A stretch of 16,560 nucleotides of DNA from CAYNJF01 sp964351745 (GCA_964351745.1 CAYGPI010000062.1:1-16560), one strand, 5' to 3'; positions 1-7,821 are shown, counted from the first letter of the stretch. Notes: generated by a model from the letters alone, not told the origin. Numbers and translations are program-made.

Positions 1-1
1 G

Positions 2-1540
2 GCAAAAACTTACGCCTTAACGGTCAAGCAAGCGTGTCAAGCCACTCCTCATCAATCCACGAAAGAACCGTTTCATATTCCTATCAAAATGGCCCTATTG
101 GATGCCCAAGGAAGAGAAATCCCTTTGCAACAAACAGGAGAGCGCCGAGCGATGGGGACAGAGCGGGTCCTCGAGCTTACTCAAACCGAGCAAACTTTTG
201 TTTTCAAAAATATTAAAAAGAAACCTACTGCCTCATTGCTTCGAGATTTTTCCGCGCCAGTGAAAATAATTCAATCGGTGCATGATCAAAATGACTTACT
301 GTTCCTTCTACAATTTGATACAAATGAGTTCAATCGTTATGAAGCAGCAAGCACATTACATCATCGCACTATTTTGGGCATTTGTGATGCCTTACAAAGT
401 GATAAGCCATATCACATTGATCCTCGATATATTGAAGGTTTAAGGACTATCTTGCGAGATCCTAAACTATCTGAAGGATTGAAAGCAGACTTACTAACCT
501 TGCCAAGTCAATCTATTTTATTAAATGAGATGCAACATTTTGACCCAACCATTTTAAGTCAAGCTATGTCTGGTTTGTTAAGTCATTTAACAAGAGCTTT
601 GCGGGAGGATTTAGAAAAAACATATGCAGCCTGTCAAATTGATTGTAGCGATACATATAGTCCCAAGCATGCGGGTAAACGACAACTAAAGAATCTGTGT
701 TTAGGTCGCTTAGCGAAAGAAGACGCTATGTTATTGAAGCCACCCTCTTCAAACTATGTCAAGCAAAGCCAGCATCAGTTTCAAGTTACTCAGAATATGA
801 CGGATAGGTTAGGAGCTTTGAAAGCTCTTAGTGGGCAAAATTACGCAAACATGTCACAGAGTGCAAAAAGCGCAGCGACTGAAATGATGGATCAATTCTA
901 TCAAACATGGCAGCATGAACCTCAAGTCGTTTCAGCCTGGCTTAGCTTACAGGCTCAATACGATGGCCCTGATACGATTGATCATATGCGTAGAATGATT
1001 GAGCATCCAGCCTTTAAAATGGATAATCCAAATGATGTACGCTCTCTTTTACGAGTCTTCATTCGAAGTAATCATAAGCATTTACATGATCCAACAGGTG
1101 AAGGTTATCGATTTATCGTTGATTGCTGTTTGAAAATTGATAAGATAAATGTGGAGTCTTCTGCAGGAATTGCAAAAGCTTTGGTCAGTACCAATGGTCT
1201 TGATGCCGAGCGTCTCGACCATATGATGGCGCAGATTAGTCGGTTAATGGGCGATGATGCCTCAAATCAAATGACCGAAGTGATAGGCAAGGCTTTAGAA
1301 GGTTATGAGCAATTACGAGCATCGAATGCTTTGCTTGATGCGAAGCCTGCACAAAAAATGAAAGCCGTGAAGCCGTCATCTCGATTAACTAAATTATTAA
1401 ATGAATCTCAAGTTCAAGATAGAGAGTCTGATAGCATGTTGGGGACTGTTTTCTTGACCCAGTATACACTTGGTGGAAGCTCTGGTGCAGAGTCTGAGTC
1501 AAAAACAGTGCGTCGATCTGCAAGACTTGCCAATAAGTAG
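2..1540 (+). CDS. pepN: Aminopeptidase N (M1 family), C-terminal part, 5' end outside window
   Basis: Cytosolic zinc metallopeptidase that removes N-terminal residues from peptides. The frame is open from base 2, so the gene enters from the left and the ATG at 89 is internal. About 512 residues are visible and correspond to the C-terminal half of E. coli-type PepN. Recognisable blocks: PFHIPI..ALLD..GREIPLQ, the TQTEQTFVF block, LLRDFSAPVK, KRQLKNLCLGRLA, NMTDRLGALKAL, HPAFKMDNPNDVRSLLRVF and a final IGKALE. The catalytic HExxH site lies upstream of the window. E. coli PepN ends at about the KALE/KALA position, but here about 79 further residues follow (1301-1537). They are polar and basic and end in TVRRSARLANK. 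The family assignment is firm; the role of the tail is unknown. The gene converges on the phosphatase gene 33 bp downstream. Confidence 0.95.
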   Translation, partial: AKTYALTVKQACQATPHQSTKEPFHIPIKMALLDAQGREIPLQQTGERRAMGTERVLELTQTEQTFVFKNIKKKPTASLLRDFSAPVKIIQSVHDQNDLLFLLQFDTNEFNRYEAASTLHHRTILGICDALQSDKPYHIDPRYIEGLRTILRDPKLSEGLKADLLTLPSQSILLNEMQHFDPTILSQAMSGLLSHLTRALREDLEKTYAACQIDCSDTYSPKHAGKRQLKNLCLGRLAKEDAMLLKPPSSNYVKQSQHQFQVTQNMTDRLGALKALSGQNYANMSQSAKSAATEMMDQFYQTWQHEPQVVSAWLSLQAQYDGPDTIDHMRRMIEHPAFKMDNPNDVRSLLRVFIRSNHKHLHDPTGEGYRFIVDCCLKIDKINVESSAGIAKALVSTNGLDAERLDHMMAQISRLMGDDASNQMTEVIGKALEGYEQLRASNALLDAKPAQKMKAVKPSSRLTKLLNESQVQDRESDSMLGTVFLTQYTLGGSSGAESESKTVRRSARLANK

Positions 1541-1543
1541 TTT

Positions 1544-1584
1544 AACACTGAGCACTTGAATGTTTTCTTGTGCTCATGTTTTAT
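1544..1584 (+). terminator. Possible pepN terminator hairpin
   Basis: TGAGCAC (1549-1555) pairs perfectly with GTGCTCA (1570-1576). The stem extends by AACA/TGTT across a one-base bulge, has a 14-nt loop, and is followed by TTTTATA. It lies just after the pepN stop and overlaps the stop codon of the convergent phosphatase gene. The U-tract is short and the loop is large, so this is a moderate call. Confidence 0.4.
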
Positions 1585-2647
1585 ATCGCGAATTTGGGAT
1601 ATCGTTCAGTTCGATATCATCTACTTCAGCCGCTGCTTTCAAGCCTTTACAGTATCCGGCATAGTCGCTATAGGTTGATGATTTGGTCCAAGCTGCAAAC
1701 CAGCCTTTCCATTGTTGTGCTGCTAGGCCATGATCAAAAGCTGTTTTAGGATGATGGACACTTTCTATGAGATCTCGAAGTTCTGATCCATCTGTTATTT
1801 GTAATGGATGAAAGGTAGGCTCATCTATTTCTGTGTTTTTTAGTTCACTTTGAATTTTTCTACTTGTTAGAGAGGATGCGGCACCTGCCATGGTTGCTCC
1901 CACTAAGATCAAGGGGCTAAACTCCGCAGCAAAAAGGATCCCTACGGTCGCTAAGAGTCCATGAAAGATAGGAGATAAACTGTAGCCTTTCAGATCTTTA
2001 CGATAAGGCATAAAGAGCCAACTGTCTAAATTTAGAGGCTCCAAAAGAGGCTTATATTTGTGTCGATATGCTTCAACAAGCTCTAATTGACTAATGGAAG
2101 GAGAAACATGGTGACGAGATTCAATCACTTTGGCAAAAGCTTTGGCAGGGCTCATATTTTCACATTCAATCAAATAGCACAGATCAATCACTAAGCTTCG
2201 GCCTCTACCTGCCTTACAATGAACGTAGACCGATTGCTCTTGCTCAATGACTTTTTGCATTGCTAAGACAACAACTCGAATGTTTTCGACATTGACATCA
2301 CCACCAAAATCTTCGAAAGATAGTAGTGTGTGTTTTACCTCAGGTGGCCATCCTTCAGGTTGGACAGGATTTAATCCCAAAAATCCTTCTCCTTTTAACT
2401 CCCATTTTTCCATGGCAGAAACAACCAAGCCTAAAGGCCTACCTTTTCTTTGGGTTTCTTGTAGTAATTTTTCTCGATGATTGCCATGCCCAAGTACTTC
2501 ACTTTCAATTGGAATGGCGCCCAAGTACAAACCTCTTATAATTTCATTCCAATGAGGTCTGGTCTTTGAATGCAAAAGGGCAGAGATTGAGTAAAAACTT
2601 AAGGCCAGTCGGGCTTTTTTAAAAAGAGAAGGGCTTTCATTTAACAT
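1574..2647 (-). CDS. Eukaryote-like dual-specificity phosphatase (PTPMT1-like) with hydrophobic C-terminal segment
   Basis: A 357-aa protein whose first 200 residues form a cysteine-based phosphatase domain. The P-loop HCKAGRGRS is at residues 143-151 (Cys144 nucleophile, Arg150), preceded by RGLYLGAIP (38-46), typical of dual-specificity phosphatases, and by FEDFGGD (111-117), which should hold the general-acid Asp. HCKAGRxRS is typical of the PTPMT1 subgroup, whose members act on phosphatidylglycerophosphate or on protein phosphate; the substrate here is unknown. Residues about 227-261 are hydrophobic and could form a membrane hairpin, followed by a roughly 95-residue soluble tail that I do not recognise. 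The start ATG has AAGGAA about 6 nt upstream and lies 9 nt after the ETF-QO stop, so the two genes are probably co-transcribed. A secreted host-directed effector is possible, but no secretion signal can be shown by eye. Confidence 0.85.
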   Translation of the reverse strand: MLNESPSLFKKARLALSFYSISALLHSKTRPHWNEIIRGLYLGAIPIESEVLGHGNHREKLLQETQRKGRPLGLVVSAMEKWELKGEGFLGLNPVQPEGWPPEVKHTLLSFEDFGGDVNVENIRVVVLAMQKVIEQEQSVYVHCKAGRGRSLVIDLCYLIECENMSPAKAFAKVIESRHHVSPSISQLELVEAYRHKYKPLLEPLNLDSWLFMPYRKDLKGYSLSPIFHGLLATVGILFAAEFSPLILVGATMAGAASSLTSRKIQSELKNTEIDEPTFHPLQITDGSELRDLIESVHHPKTAFDHGLAAQQWKGWFAAWTKSSTYSDYAGYCKGLKAAAEVDDIELNDIPNSRYKT

Positions 2648-2656
2648 GACATTTCC

Positions 2657-4282
2657 TTACATTTGACCATAATTAGGACCACCACCACCTTCGGGCGTTG
2701 TCCAGATAATATTTTGCTTAAAATCTTTAATATCACACGTTTTGCAGTGGATACAGTTTTGAGCGTTAATTTGTAATCGAGTCGTTGAGCCATCTGCGAC
2801 GAATTCATAAACGCCAGCTGGGCAAAACCTAGCTTCAGGACCGTCATATTTTTTCAAGTTAAAATCACAAGGGATATTCGGATCTTTCAATTTTAGATGT
2901 GAAACTTGATCTTCCTCATGATGCACATGGCTTCGAGAAATAGAAGTCATTTTATCAAAAGTTAGTTTACCATCAGGCTTAGGGTAAGTCTTTTTTCTGC
3001 AATTTTTGGCTAATTTTAAAGATTGGTTATCATAACGATGTTTAAACGTCCAAGGAGCATACCCCATAAAAATATAGGTATCTGCAGCGCTCAAAAGCAT
3101 GCCCCACTTTAAGGTGCGATGGAAAGCAGGTCTGATGTTTCTTACCTTTTTCAGTTCATGCCCAATCCATGATTGTTTAACGGTTTTAGTAAAGGATTGA
3201 ATTTCTTGTGGGTAGTCTTCTTTAGATAAGGCTTCAAAGATAGCTTCTGCGGCTAACATACCAGATTTCATAGCTGTGTGGGTCCCTTTGATTTTAGGAA
3301 CATTTAAAAAACCTGCGCCACAGCCGACTAATAATCCTCCAGGAAAACTTAAATTAGGGATAGATTGCCATCCACCTTCGTTAATGGCTCTTGCGCCATA
3401 GCTAAGGCATTCTCCACCAGCGAGGATGTTTTTTATAAAAGGATGTGTTTTGTATTGTTGAAATTCTTGATAGGGATCTAAATAAGGGTTTTGATAATCT
3501 AGGCCAATGACGAACCCTATGGATACAAGGTTTTCTCCCCAGTGGTAAATAAAACTGCCGCCATAGGTTTTAGGATCTAGTGGCCAACCAATGGTATGAA
3601 TGACTTGTCCCTTTTGATGTTTCTCTTGGTTAACTTGCCAAATTTCTTTTAAACCAATGCCGTAGGTTTGCATCTGACAAGATGCTCTAAGATTAAACTG
3701 TTTTATGATTTGCTCTGTTAAAGAGCCTCGACATCCTTCAGCTAGAATAAGTTGTTTTGCTTTTAAAGCCATTCCAGGTTGATAACTAGATTTTTTCTCT
3801 CCGTTTTTATCAATACCCATATCACCTGTTAGGACACCCACAACGCGATTATTTTCAAGGATAGTTTGGCTTGCTGCAAAACCAGGGTAAACATCAATAC
3901 CCATGCTTTCAGCAATCATTGCTAACCATCGGCACAGTAATCCAAGACTGATGATGTAATTGCCATGATTATTCATTTGTTTAGGAACAGGAAGGGCTCT
4001 TGATTTCGTAGGGGTAAACCACTTAAATTGATCGCCCGTCACCTGAGTTTCCAGTGGAGCACCTTCTTGTTTCCAGTTAGGTATGAGTTCATCGAGTGCT
4101 CTTGGTTCAATGACAGCACCTGATAAAATGTGAGCGCCAACTTCACTTCCTTTTTCTAAAACACAAACGCTAACTTCTTTGTTGTTTTGTTGACATAATT
4201 TGGCGTACTGAATTGCTGCAGATAAACCAGATGGACCCGCTCCGACAATGACAACATCAAATTCCATTGATTCATGGGTCAT
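2657..4282 (-). CDS. Electron transfer flavoprotein-ubiquinone oxidoreductase
   Basis: Inner-membrane flavo-iron-sulfur enzyme that takes electrons from reduced ETF and passes them to ubiquinone. At 541 aa it has the normal length for the bacterial and mitochondrial family. The N-terminal FAD-binding Rossmann motif VIVGAGPSGLSAA starts near residue 11, followed by EKGSEVGAHILSGAVIEPRAL. The C-terminus carries the single 4Fe-4S site: Cys487 in FCPAGVYEF and Cys510, Cys513 and Cys516 in NCIHCKTC, ending in the usual GGGGPNYGQM. An AAGGA lies about 12 nt before the chosen ATG; a second Met at residue 6 is also possible. The gene is divergent from etfBA, its redox partner, and heads a two-gene transcript with the phosphatase downstream. 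Confidence 0.96.
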   Translation of the reverse strand: MTHESMEFDVVIVGAGPSGLSAAIQYAKLCQQNNKEVSVCVLEKGSEVGAHILSGAVIEPRALDELIPNWKQEGAPLETQVTGDQFKWFTPTKSRALPVPKQMNNHGNYIISLGLLCRWLAMIAESMGIDVYPGFAASQTILENNRVVGVLTGDMGIDKNGEKKSSYQPGMALKAKQLILAEGCRGSLTEQIIKQFNLRASCQMQTYGIGLKEIWQVNQEKHQKGQVIHTIGWPLDPKTYGGSFIYHWGENLVSIGFVIGLDYQNPYLDPYQEFQQYKTHPFIKNILAGGECLSYGARAINEGGWQSIPNLSFPGGLLVGCGAGFLNVPKIKGTHTAMKSGMLAAEAIFEALSKEDYPQEIQSFTKTVKQSWIGHELKKVRNIRPAFHRTLKWGMLLSAADTYIFMGYAPWTFKHRYDNQSLKLAKNCRKKTYPKPDGKLTFDKMTSISRSHVHHEEDQVSHLKLKDPNIPCDFNLKKYDGPEARFCPAGVYEFVADGSTTRLQINAQNCIHCKTCDIKDFKQNIIWTTPEGGGGPNYGQM

Positions 4283-4314
4283 ATGATTTTAGTCCTTACC
4301 CTTAAAATAAATCT

Positions 4315-4343
4315 ATTATCGCAATCAGGTTGTGACTAGGCAA
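4315..4343 (-). promoter_or_regulatory. Probable sigma-70 promoter of the ETF-QO operon
   Basis: On the minus strand, TTGCCT (4338-4343) and GATAAT (4315-4320) are separated by exactly 17 nt. The -10 matches consensus at 5 of 6 positions and the -35 at 4 of 6. The element ends 32 nt before the ATG, leaving a short leader that contains the AAGGA ribosome site. Confidence 0.55.
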
Positions 4344-4402
4344 TGGGGCTATGGTTTGTTTTGAGGGTTGAGAGCGCTTGACTTCCTTAAATAGGGTACT
4401 TT

Positions 4403-4411
4403 TGCTAATAT
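4403..4411 (+). promoter_or_regulatory. etfB: Candidate extended -10 promoter of etfBA
   Basis: TGCTAATAT reads as an extended -10 (TGn followed by TAATAT) 25 nt before the etfB ATG. A TTGACT lies at 4378-4383, but its 22-nt spacing is too long for a standard -35, so the extended -10 would have to do most of the work. Leader about 20 nt, containing AGGGAG at 4423-4428. Confidence 0.35.
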
Positions 4412-4436
4412 GCATAAAGTTTAGGGAGTGTCTCGA

Positions 4437-5192
4437 ATGAAAGTACTAGTACCAATTAAGCGTGTGATTGATCCTTACGTTAAAATACAAGTTAAAGCGG
4501 ATAAGTCTGGCGTTGAAACTCAGAATGTTAAAATGTCTATGAACCCTTTTGATGAGATTGCAATAGAAGAATCTATTCGCTGGCTTGAGGCCGGTTACAT
4601 TGATGACATTGTTGCTGTGTCAATTGGACCAAGTGTGACGCAAGATGTTCTAAGAAAAGCGTTAGCGTTTGGTGCTACAAAGGCCATACTGATTGAAACT
4701 AACGACAATCTTGAGCCACTAGGTATTGCTAAGCTTCTTAAAGCTGTTTTTGACAAAGAATCTGCCGATTGTGTTTTGATGGGTAAGCAGGCTATTGATA
4801 CTGACTACAATCAAACTGGCCAGATGTTGGCAGCCATGCTAAATTGCCCACAAGCAACGTTTGCTTCGCAAATTAATTGGTGTGATGATAAAAAATCATT
4901 AAAAGTGACGCGGGAAGTTGACGGTGGTCTTGAAACGTTAGAGCTTCATTGTCCTTGCGTTATAACCGCGGATTTAAGATTAAATGAGCCAAGGCATTTA
5001 GGGCTGCCTAATATCATGAAAGCGAAAAAGAAGCCTTTAGAAATAATACCCATCTCGGATTTTCAAGTAGACACCAAATTAAGATTAACAACCTTGGCAG
5101 TAGAGCCTCCAAAGACTAGACAAGCTGGTATCATGGTTGAAACGGTTGATGAGCTAATTTCAAATTTAAGAATGAAAGAGAAGGTTATTTAA
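4437..5192 (+). CDS. etfB: Electron transfer flavoprotein beta subunit
   Basis: Small AMP-binding subunit (251 aa) of the soluble heterodimeric electron transfer flavoprotein, which collects electrons from acyl-CoA and other flavin dehydrogenases. The protein opens with MKVLVPIKRVIDPYVKIQ, has MNPFDEIAIEE near residues 34-44, and the family signature ADLRLNEPRHLGLPNIMKAKKK around 178-199. I chose the ATG at 4437: it gives the standard N-terminus and has AGGGAG 8 nt upstream. An in-frame GTG at 4428 lies inside that ribosome site and is unlikely. Its stop codon directly abuts the etfA ATG, so the two are translationally coupled. It is divergent from the gene for its acceptor, ETF-QO. Confidence 0.96.
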   Translation: MKVLVPIKRVIDPYVKIQVKADKSGVETQNVKMSMNPFDEIAIEESIRWLEAGYIDDIVAVSIGPSVTQDVLRKALAFGATKAILIETNDNLEPLGIAKLLKAVFDKESADCVLMGKQAIDTDYNQTGQMLAAMLNCPQATFASQINWCDDKKSLKVTREVDGGLETLELHCPCVITADLRLNEPRHLGLPNIMKAKKKPLEIIPISDFQVDTKLRLTTLAVEPPKTRQAGIMVETVDELISNLRMKEKVI

Positions 5193-6125
5193 ATGTCAGT
5201 ATTAATCATTGGTGAAATTCTACATGACGCCGTGACGGCTGGCACGCTAAGCGCTATCACGGCAGCTCGTGCCATTGATGATGATGTTCATGTCCTTATT
5301 CTAGGAGCTAAGTTAGATGCCCATGCTGAAACTTTAGCTTCAGTAAAAGGTGTTAAGAAGGTTTTAAAAGTTGAGCACTCATCTTTTGAGCATTTGTTAG
5401 CTGAAAATATAGCGCCAGTTGTGATTGAGCTCAGTGGTCAGTATTCACATATGATGTCACCAAGTTCTACTTTCTCTAAGAATTTTATGCCTAGAGTGGC
5501 AGCGATGCTTGATGCCATGTTGATTTCTGATGTGGTTGAAATCATCGATGATACGACATTTAAACGGCCGATATATGCAGGCAACGCAATTGCAACCGTT
5601 CAGTCAAGTGATGCTCATATACTCGCGACCATAAGAGCAACAGCTTTTGATGCTGCCAGTGAGTCTCAGGCAGCTTGCACCATTGATGCTATTTCTTTAG
5701 TTTTTGAACAAGATAAAGTTCGTTTTATCAGCGCCAGTATTCCAGAGTTAGCGCGCCCTGATTTGACAAGCGCCAGGGTTGTTGTTTCTGGGGGCCGTGG
5801 ACTAAAGAGTAAAGAAAATTTTTCAATGATTGAATCTTTAGCAGATAAGCTAAATGCTGCGATTGGTGCTTCGAGGGCTGCTGTAGACGCTGGGTTTGTG
5901 CCTAACGATTATCAAGTTGGACAAACAGGTAAGATTGTCGCGCCAGAGCTCTATATTGCTATAGGTATTTCAGGAGCGATCCAGCATTTGGCTGGCATGA
6001 AAGATTCAAAAGTAATCGTGGCTATCAATAAGGATGTGGATGCGCCTATTTTTCAAATAGCTGATTATGGCTTGGTTGGAGATTTGTTTGAAATTTTACC
6101 TGAGTTAGAAGAGAAATTAGGATAG
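5193..6125 (+). CDS. etfA: Electron transfer flavoprotein alpha subunit
   Basis: FAD-carrying subunit of ETF, 310 aa, normal length. The N-terminal domain (about 1-185) is less conserved. The C-terminal FAD domain shows the expected chain of motifs: VVSGGRGLKSKENF (197-210), GASRAAVDAGFVP (225-237), QVGQTGKIVAPELYIAIGIS (241-260), SGAIQHLAGM and AINKDVDAPIFQIADYGLVG (277-296). It begins on the base following the etfB stop. The gene ends 2 bp before the stop of the convergent gene on the other strand, so there is no separate space for a terminator. Confidence 0.96.
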   Translation: MSVLIIGEILHDAVTAGTLSAITAARAIDDDVHVLILGAKLDAHAETLASVKGVKKVLKVEHSSFEHLLAENIAPVVIELSGQYSHMMSPSSTFSKNFMPRVAAMLDAMLISDVVEIIDDTTFKRPIYAGNAIATVQSSDAHILATIRATAFDAASESQAACTIDAISLVFEQDKVRFISASIPELARPDLTSARVVVSGGRGLKSKENFSMIESLADKLNAAIGASRAAVDAGFVPNDYQVGQTGKIVAPELYIAIGISGAIQHLAGMKDSKVIVAINKDVDAPIFQIADYGLVGDLFEILPELEEKLG

Positions 6126-6127
6126 CT

Positions 6128-7180
6128 CTACTTTTTGATTGTGGGCTTAGGTTTTTTGGATAAAGCTGGTGTTAAGGGGAAGCGTGATTGACTCCCATAG
6201 TATGACGTATATAGGTGAAGTGATATGTCATCGTAATCCTTAGATGGAGGACCTGAGTCGCATTCAGGGATTGATGTTTCATAGCTTGCAGTATCGCTTA
6301 GGGTGATGGGTTCACTTGTCGGAACTTGACAAGAAGGCTCGGTTTTCAGTTTTTTAACATCACTTATCTCACATGTTTCTCGTTTTTTTGAGGGAAGTTT
6401 GGAAATTGCATAGCCTGAGCTGTCATATTCTATGAGCTCGCTATCTTTTAAAGGGGAGTCGCTTGTTAAACAGATGTCCTGAGAGCTCATTTTAACTGCT
6501 AAATTGTGTAATGAAAGACTAATAGAGCTAGCGAAACTATCACTGACACAACTCATAGACAGCTGCTGAGCCTGCAAATCGACTTCGATTAAATCAGAAG
6601 CCTTGTAGAAGCGAAGATCTATATTTTTGCTCTTTATCTTTGAATGATCTTCGATTAATAAGTTGGGATTTTTTGCGCTTTCAAAAAACCATTGCACACT
6701 ATGTAAAATACTTGAAAGGTGAGGTTTATAATGCCCACTATTATTGCTGATGTTCATGACGTACCCTTGGTAGGTATATATGAATCCAGCATTTAAGACC
6801 GGCAGTCCTGCAGATAGATGCGAATGGTTTTGAATACTTTTAGATGGCGCAGCAATAAGACGATGATCACCCAGTAGAGCAAAAATATGATTACCATAAA
6901 GAGGCTCACCAGCTTTATTGATTAAGCAGCCATCATCCGCAAAAGTAACTTCTAAAGTCGATCTTTGCTCTGAAGTTAGATAGCTAGAAGGATGATCTTG
7001 CTCGCTTTGCCATTCCTTTTGGCATTCCTTAGTCATAGCAAGGGTTTGTATTTGAGAATCACAGCAACAGGTTGATGCCTGCAACAAATCTAGCTCTTTA
7101 GGAGAATAGAGACTTGAATCTTTTTTAATCCTGTCAAAATTTGGCGTAAAGCGCTTTGGTGGTAAAGGGCTGCTAATCAT
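6128..7180 (-). CDS. Unrecognised 350-aa protein with HSxLxAG...SGHYKP core
   Basis: I cannot assign a function. The protein is polar, with no signal peptide or membrane span, and has a TCCCD cluster at 37-41. Residues about 85-155 look like a folded core: GNHIFALLGDHRLIAAP, then NHSHLSAGLPVLNAGFIYTY (118-137), then GYVMNISNNSGHYKP (139-153). From memory this resembles a motif shared by scattered uncharacterised proteins in host-associated and predatory bacteria (an HS...AG..V..AG segment leading to SGHY.P); I cannot verify that here. The second half is Ser/Thr/Pro-rich with charged KKRE and KKLK patches and ends in KKPKPTIKK, which suggests disorder. Ribosome site weak (GGCGAG just before the ATG). 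An effector or toxin-related role is only a guess. Confidence 0.7.
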   Translation of the reverse strand: MISSPLPPKRFTPNFDRIKKDSSLYSPKELDLLQASTCCCDSQIQTLAMTKECQKEWQSEQDHPSSYLTSEQRSTLEVTFADDGCLINKAGEPLYGNHIFALLGDHRLIAAPSKSIQNHSHLSAGLPVLNAGFIYTYQGYVMNISNNSGHYKPHLSSILHSVQWFFESAKNPNLLIEDHSKIKSKNIDLRFYKASDLIEVDLQAQQLSMSCVSDSFASSISLSLHNLAVKMSSQDICLTSDSPLKDSELIEYDSSGYAISKLPSKKRETCEISDVKKLKTEPSCQVPTSEPITLSDTASYETSIPECDSGPPSKDYDDISLHLYTSYYGSQSRFPLTPALSKKPKPTIKK

Positions 7181-7277
7181 ATCTCGCCACTTATCTCGGC
7201 TCTATAGTTTTATTGTTAGCATGATTTGTTGCAGAGTTAAACGCTAAGTGGCTCACCTAATATGAGGTAGGGGAGGA

Positions 7278-7300
7278 GGCTTCCTTGCTAAAAGGAAGCC
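7278..7300 (-). terminator. Hairpin just downstream of dps
   Basis: GGCTTCCTT (7278-7286) and AAGGAAGCC (7292-7300) form a perfect 9-bp stem with a 5-nt loop, 9 nt past the dps stop. The stem is strong, but on the dps strand it is followed by TCCTCCCC rather than a U-tract. It may therefore serve as an mRNA 3'-end stabiliser or a weak terminator. Confidence 0.5.
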
Positions 7301-7309
7301 CCAGTTTGG

Positions 7310-7762
7310 TTATTTTTCTAAGGTTGCCATGAGCATCCAACGAGTTTTCTCATGTGATTGCTCTAAGCCTATAAAGATATCTTCTGTGACTGAATCATTT
7401 TCACTTTGAGCTATTTGAATACTTTCACTATAAGCTTTGATGAGGATGTCATTGCTCATAACTAGATCTTCAGTCATTTTTACGGCCGAAAGATTTTTGT
7501 TTCCTTCGCTGACATTCGTCATGCTTGAAAACTCACTAAAGCTGCCAGGTGAAAGCTCCCCTAGAGCTCTAATACGCTCTGCAAGTAAATCAGCGGTGGC
7601 AAAAAGCTCTGTATATAAGGTTTCAAACATGGTATGCAGGCTATGGAAATTTGGTCCTGTGACATTCCAGTGGTAATTTTGGGTTTTAAGTTGTAAAGCA
7701 TAAGTATCAGCTAACAACTGCTTAAGGGCTTCAATCGTTTTAGCTCGAGGTGGTAGGCTCAT
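7310..7762 (-). CDS. dps: Dps-type DNA-binding ferritin-like protein
   Basis: Dodecameric mini-ferritin that oxidises and stores iron and shields DNA from peroxide. 150 aa, usual length. The inter-subunit ferroxidase residues are visible: His31 in NYHWNVTG, His43 in FHSLH, then Glu47, and Asp58 and Glu62 in TADLLAERIRALG. The C-terminal helix holds EQSHEKTRWMLMATLEK. The N-terminus is short, without the lysine-rich tail of E. coli Dps, so DNA binding is uncertain. Excellent ribosome site AGGAG 6 nt before the ATG. It lies 59 bp downstream of maiA on the same strand, so it could have its own promoter or receive read-through. Confidence 0.93.
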   Translation of the reverse strand: MSLPPRAKTIEALKQLLADTYALQLKTQNYHWNVTGPNFHSLHTMFETLYTELFATADLLAERIRALGELSPGSFSEFSSMTNVSEGNKNLSAVKMTEDLVMSNDILIKAYSESIQIAQSENDSVTEDIFIGLEQSHEKTRWMLMATLEK

Positions 7763-7789
7763 AAAATTCTCCTATTCGTTATGATGTCA

Positions 7790-7820
7790 AATATAGCCTA
7801 TTTATAAGGCATAGAATCAA
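7790..7820 (-). promoter_or_regulatory. dps: Possible dps promoter with small imperfect palindrome
   Basis: On the minus strand TTGATT (7815-7820) and TATATT (7790-7795) lie 19 nt apart, longer than ideal. Between them is GCCTTATAAATAGGC (7796-7810), whose outer GCCT/AGGC arms are complementary. Such a site could be an operator. Weak evidence. Confidence 0.25.
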
Positions 7821-7821
7821 T

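Noticed and set aside
89..91. ATG at 89 as the start of an independent 483-aa protein
   Set aside because: Family-conserved PepN residues continue upstream to the window edge, so this Met is internal.
34..216. GTG-started 60-codon frame at the left end
   Set aside because: It lies within pepN in another frame; the pepN frame is open from base 2 and matches the family.
2641..2847. Minus-strand 68-codon frame between ETF-QO and the phosphatase
   Set aside because: It overlaps the 3' end of ETF-QO, which encodes the essential iron-sulfur motif in its own frame.
4428..4436. Upstream GTG start for etfB adding three residues
   Set aside because: The GTG overlaps the AGGGAG ribosome site of the ATG at 4437, which gives the standard EtfB N-terminus.
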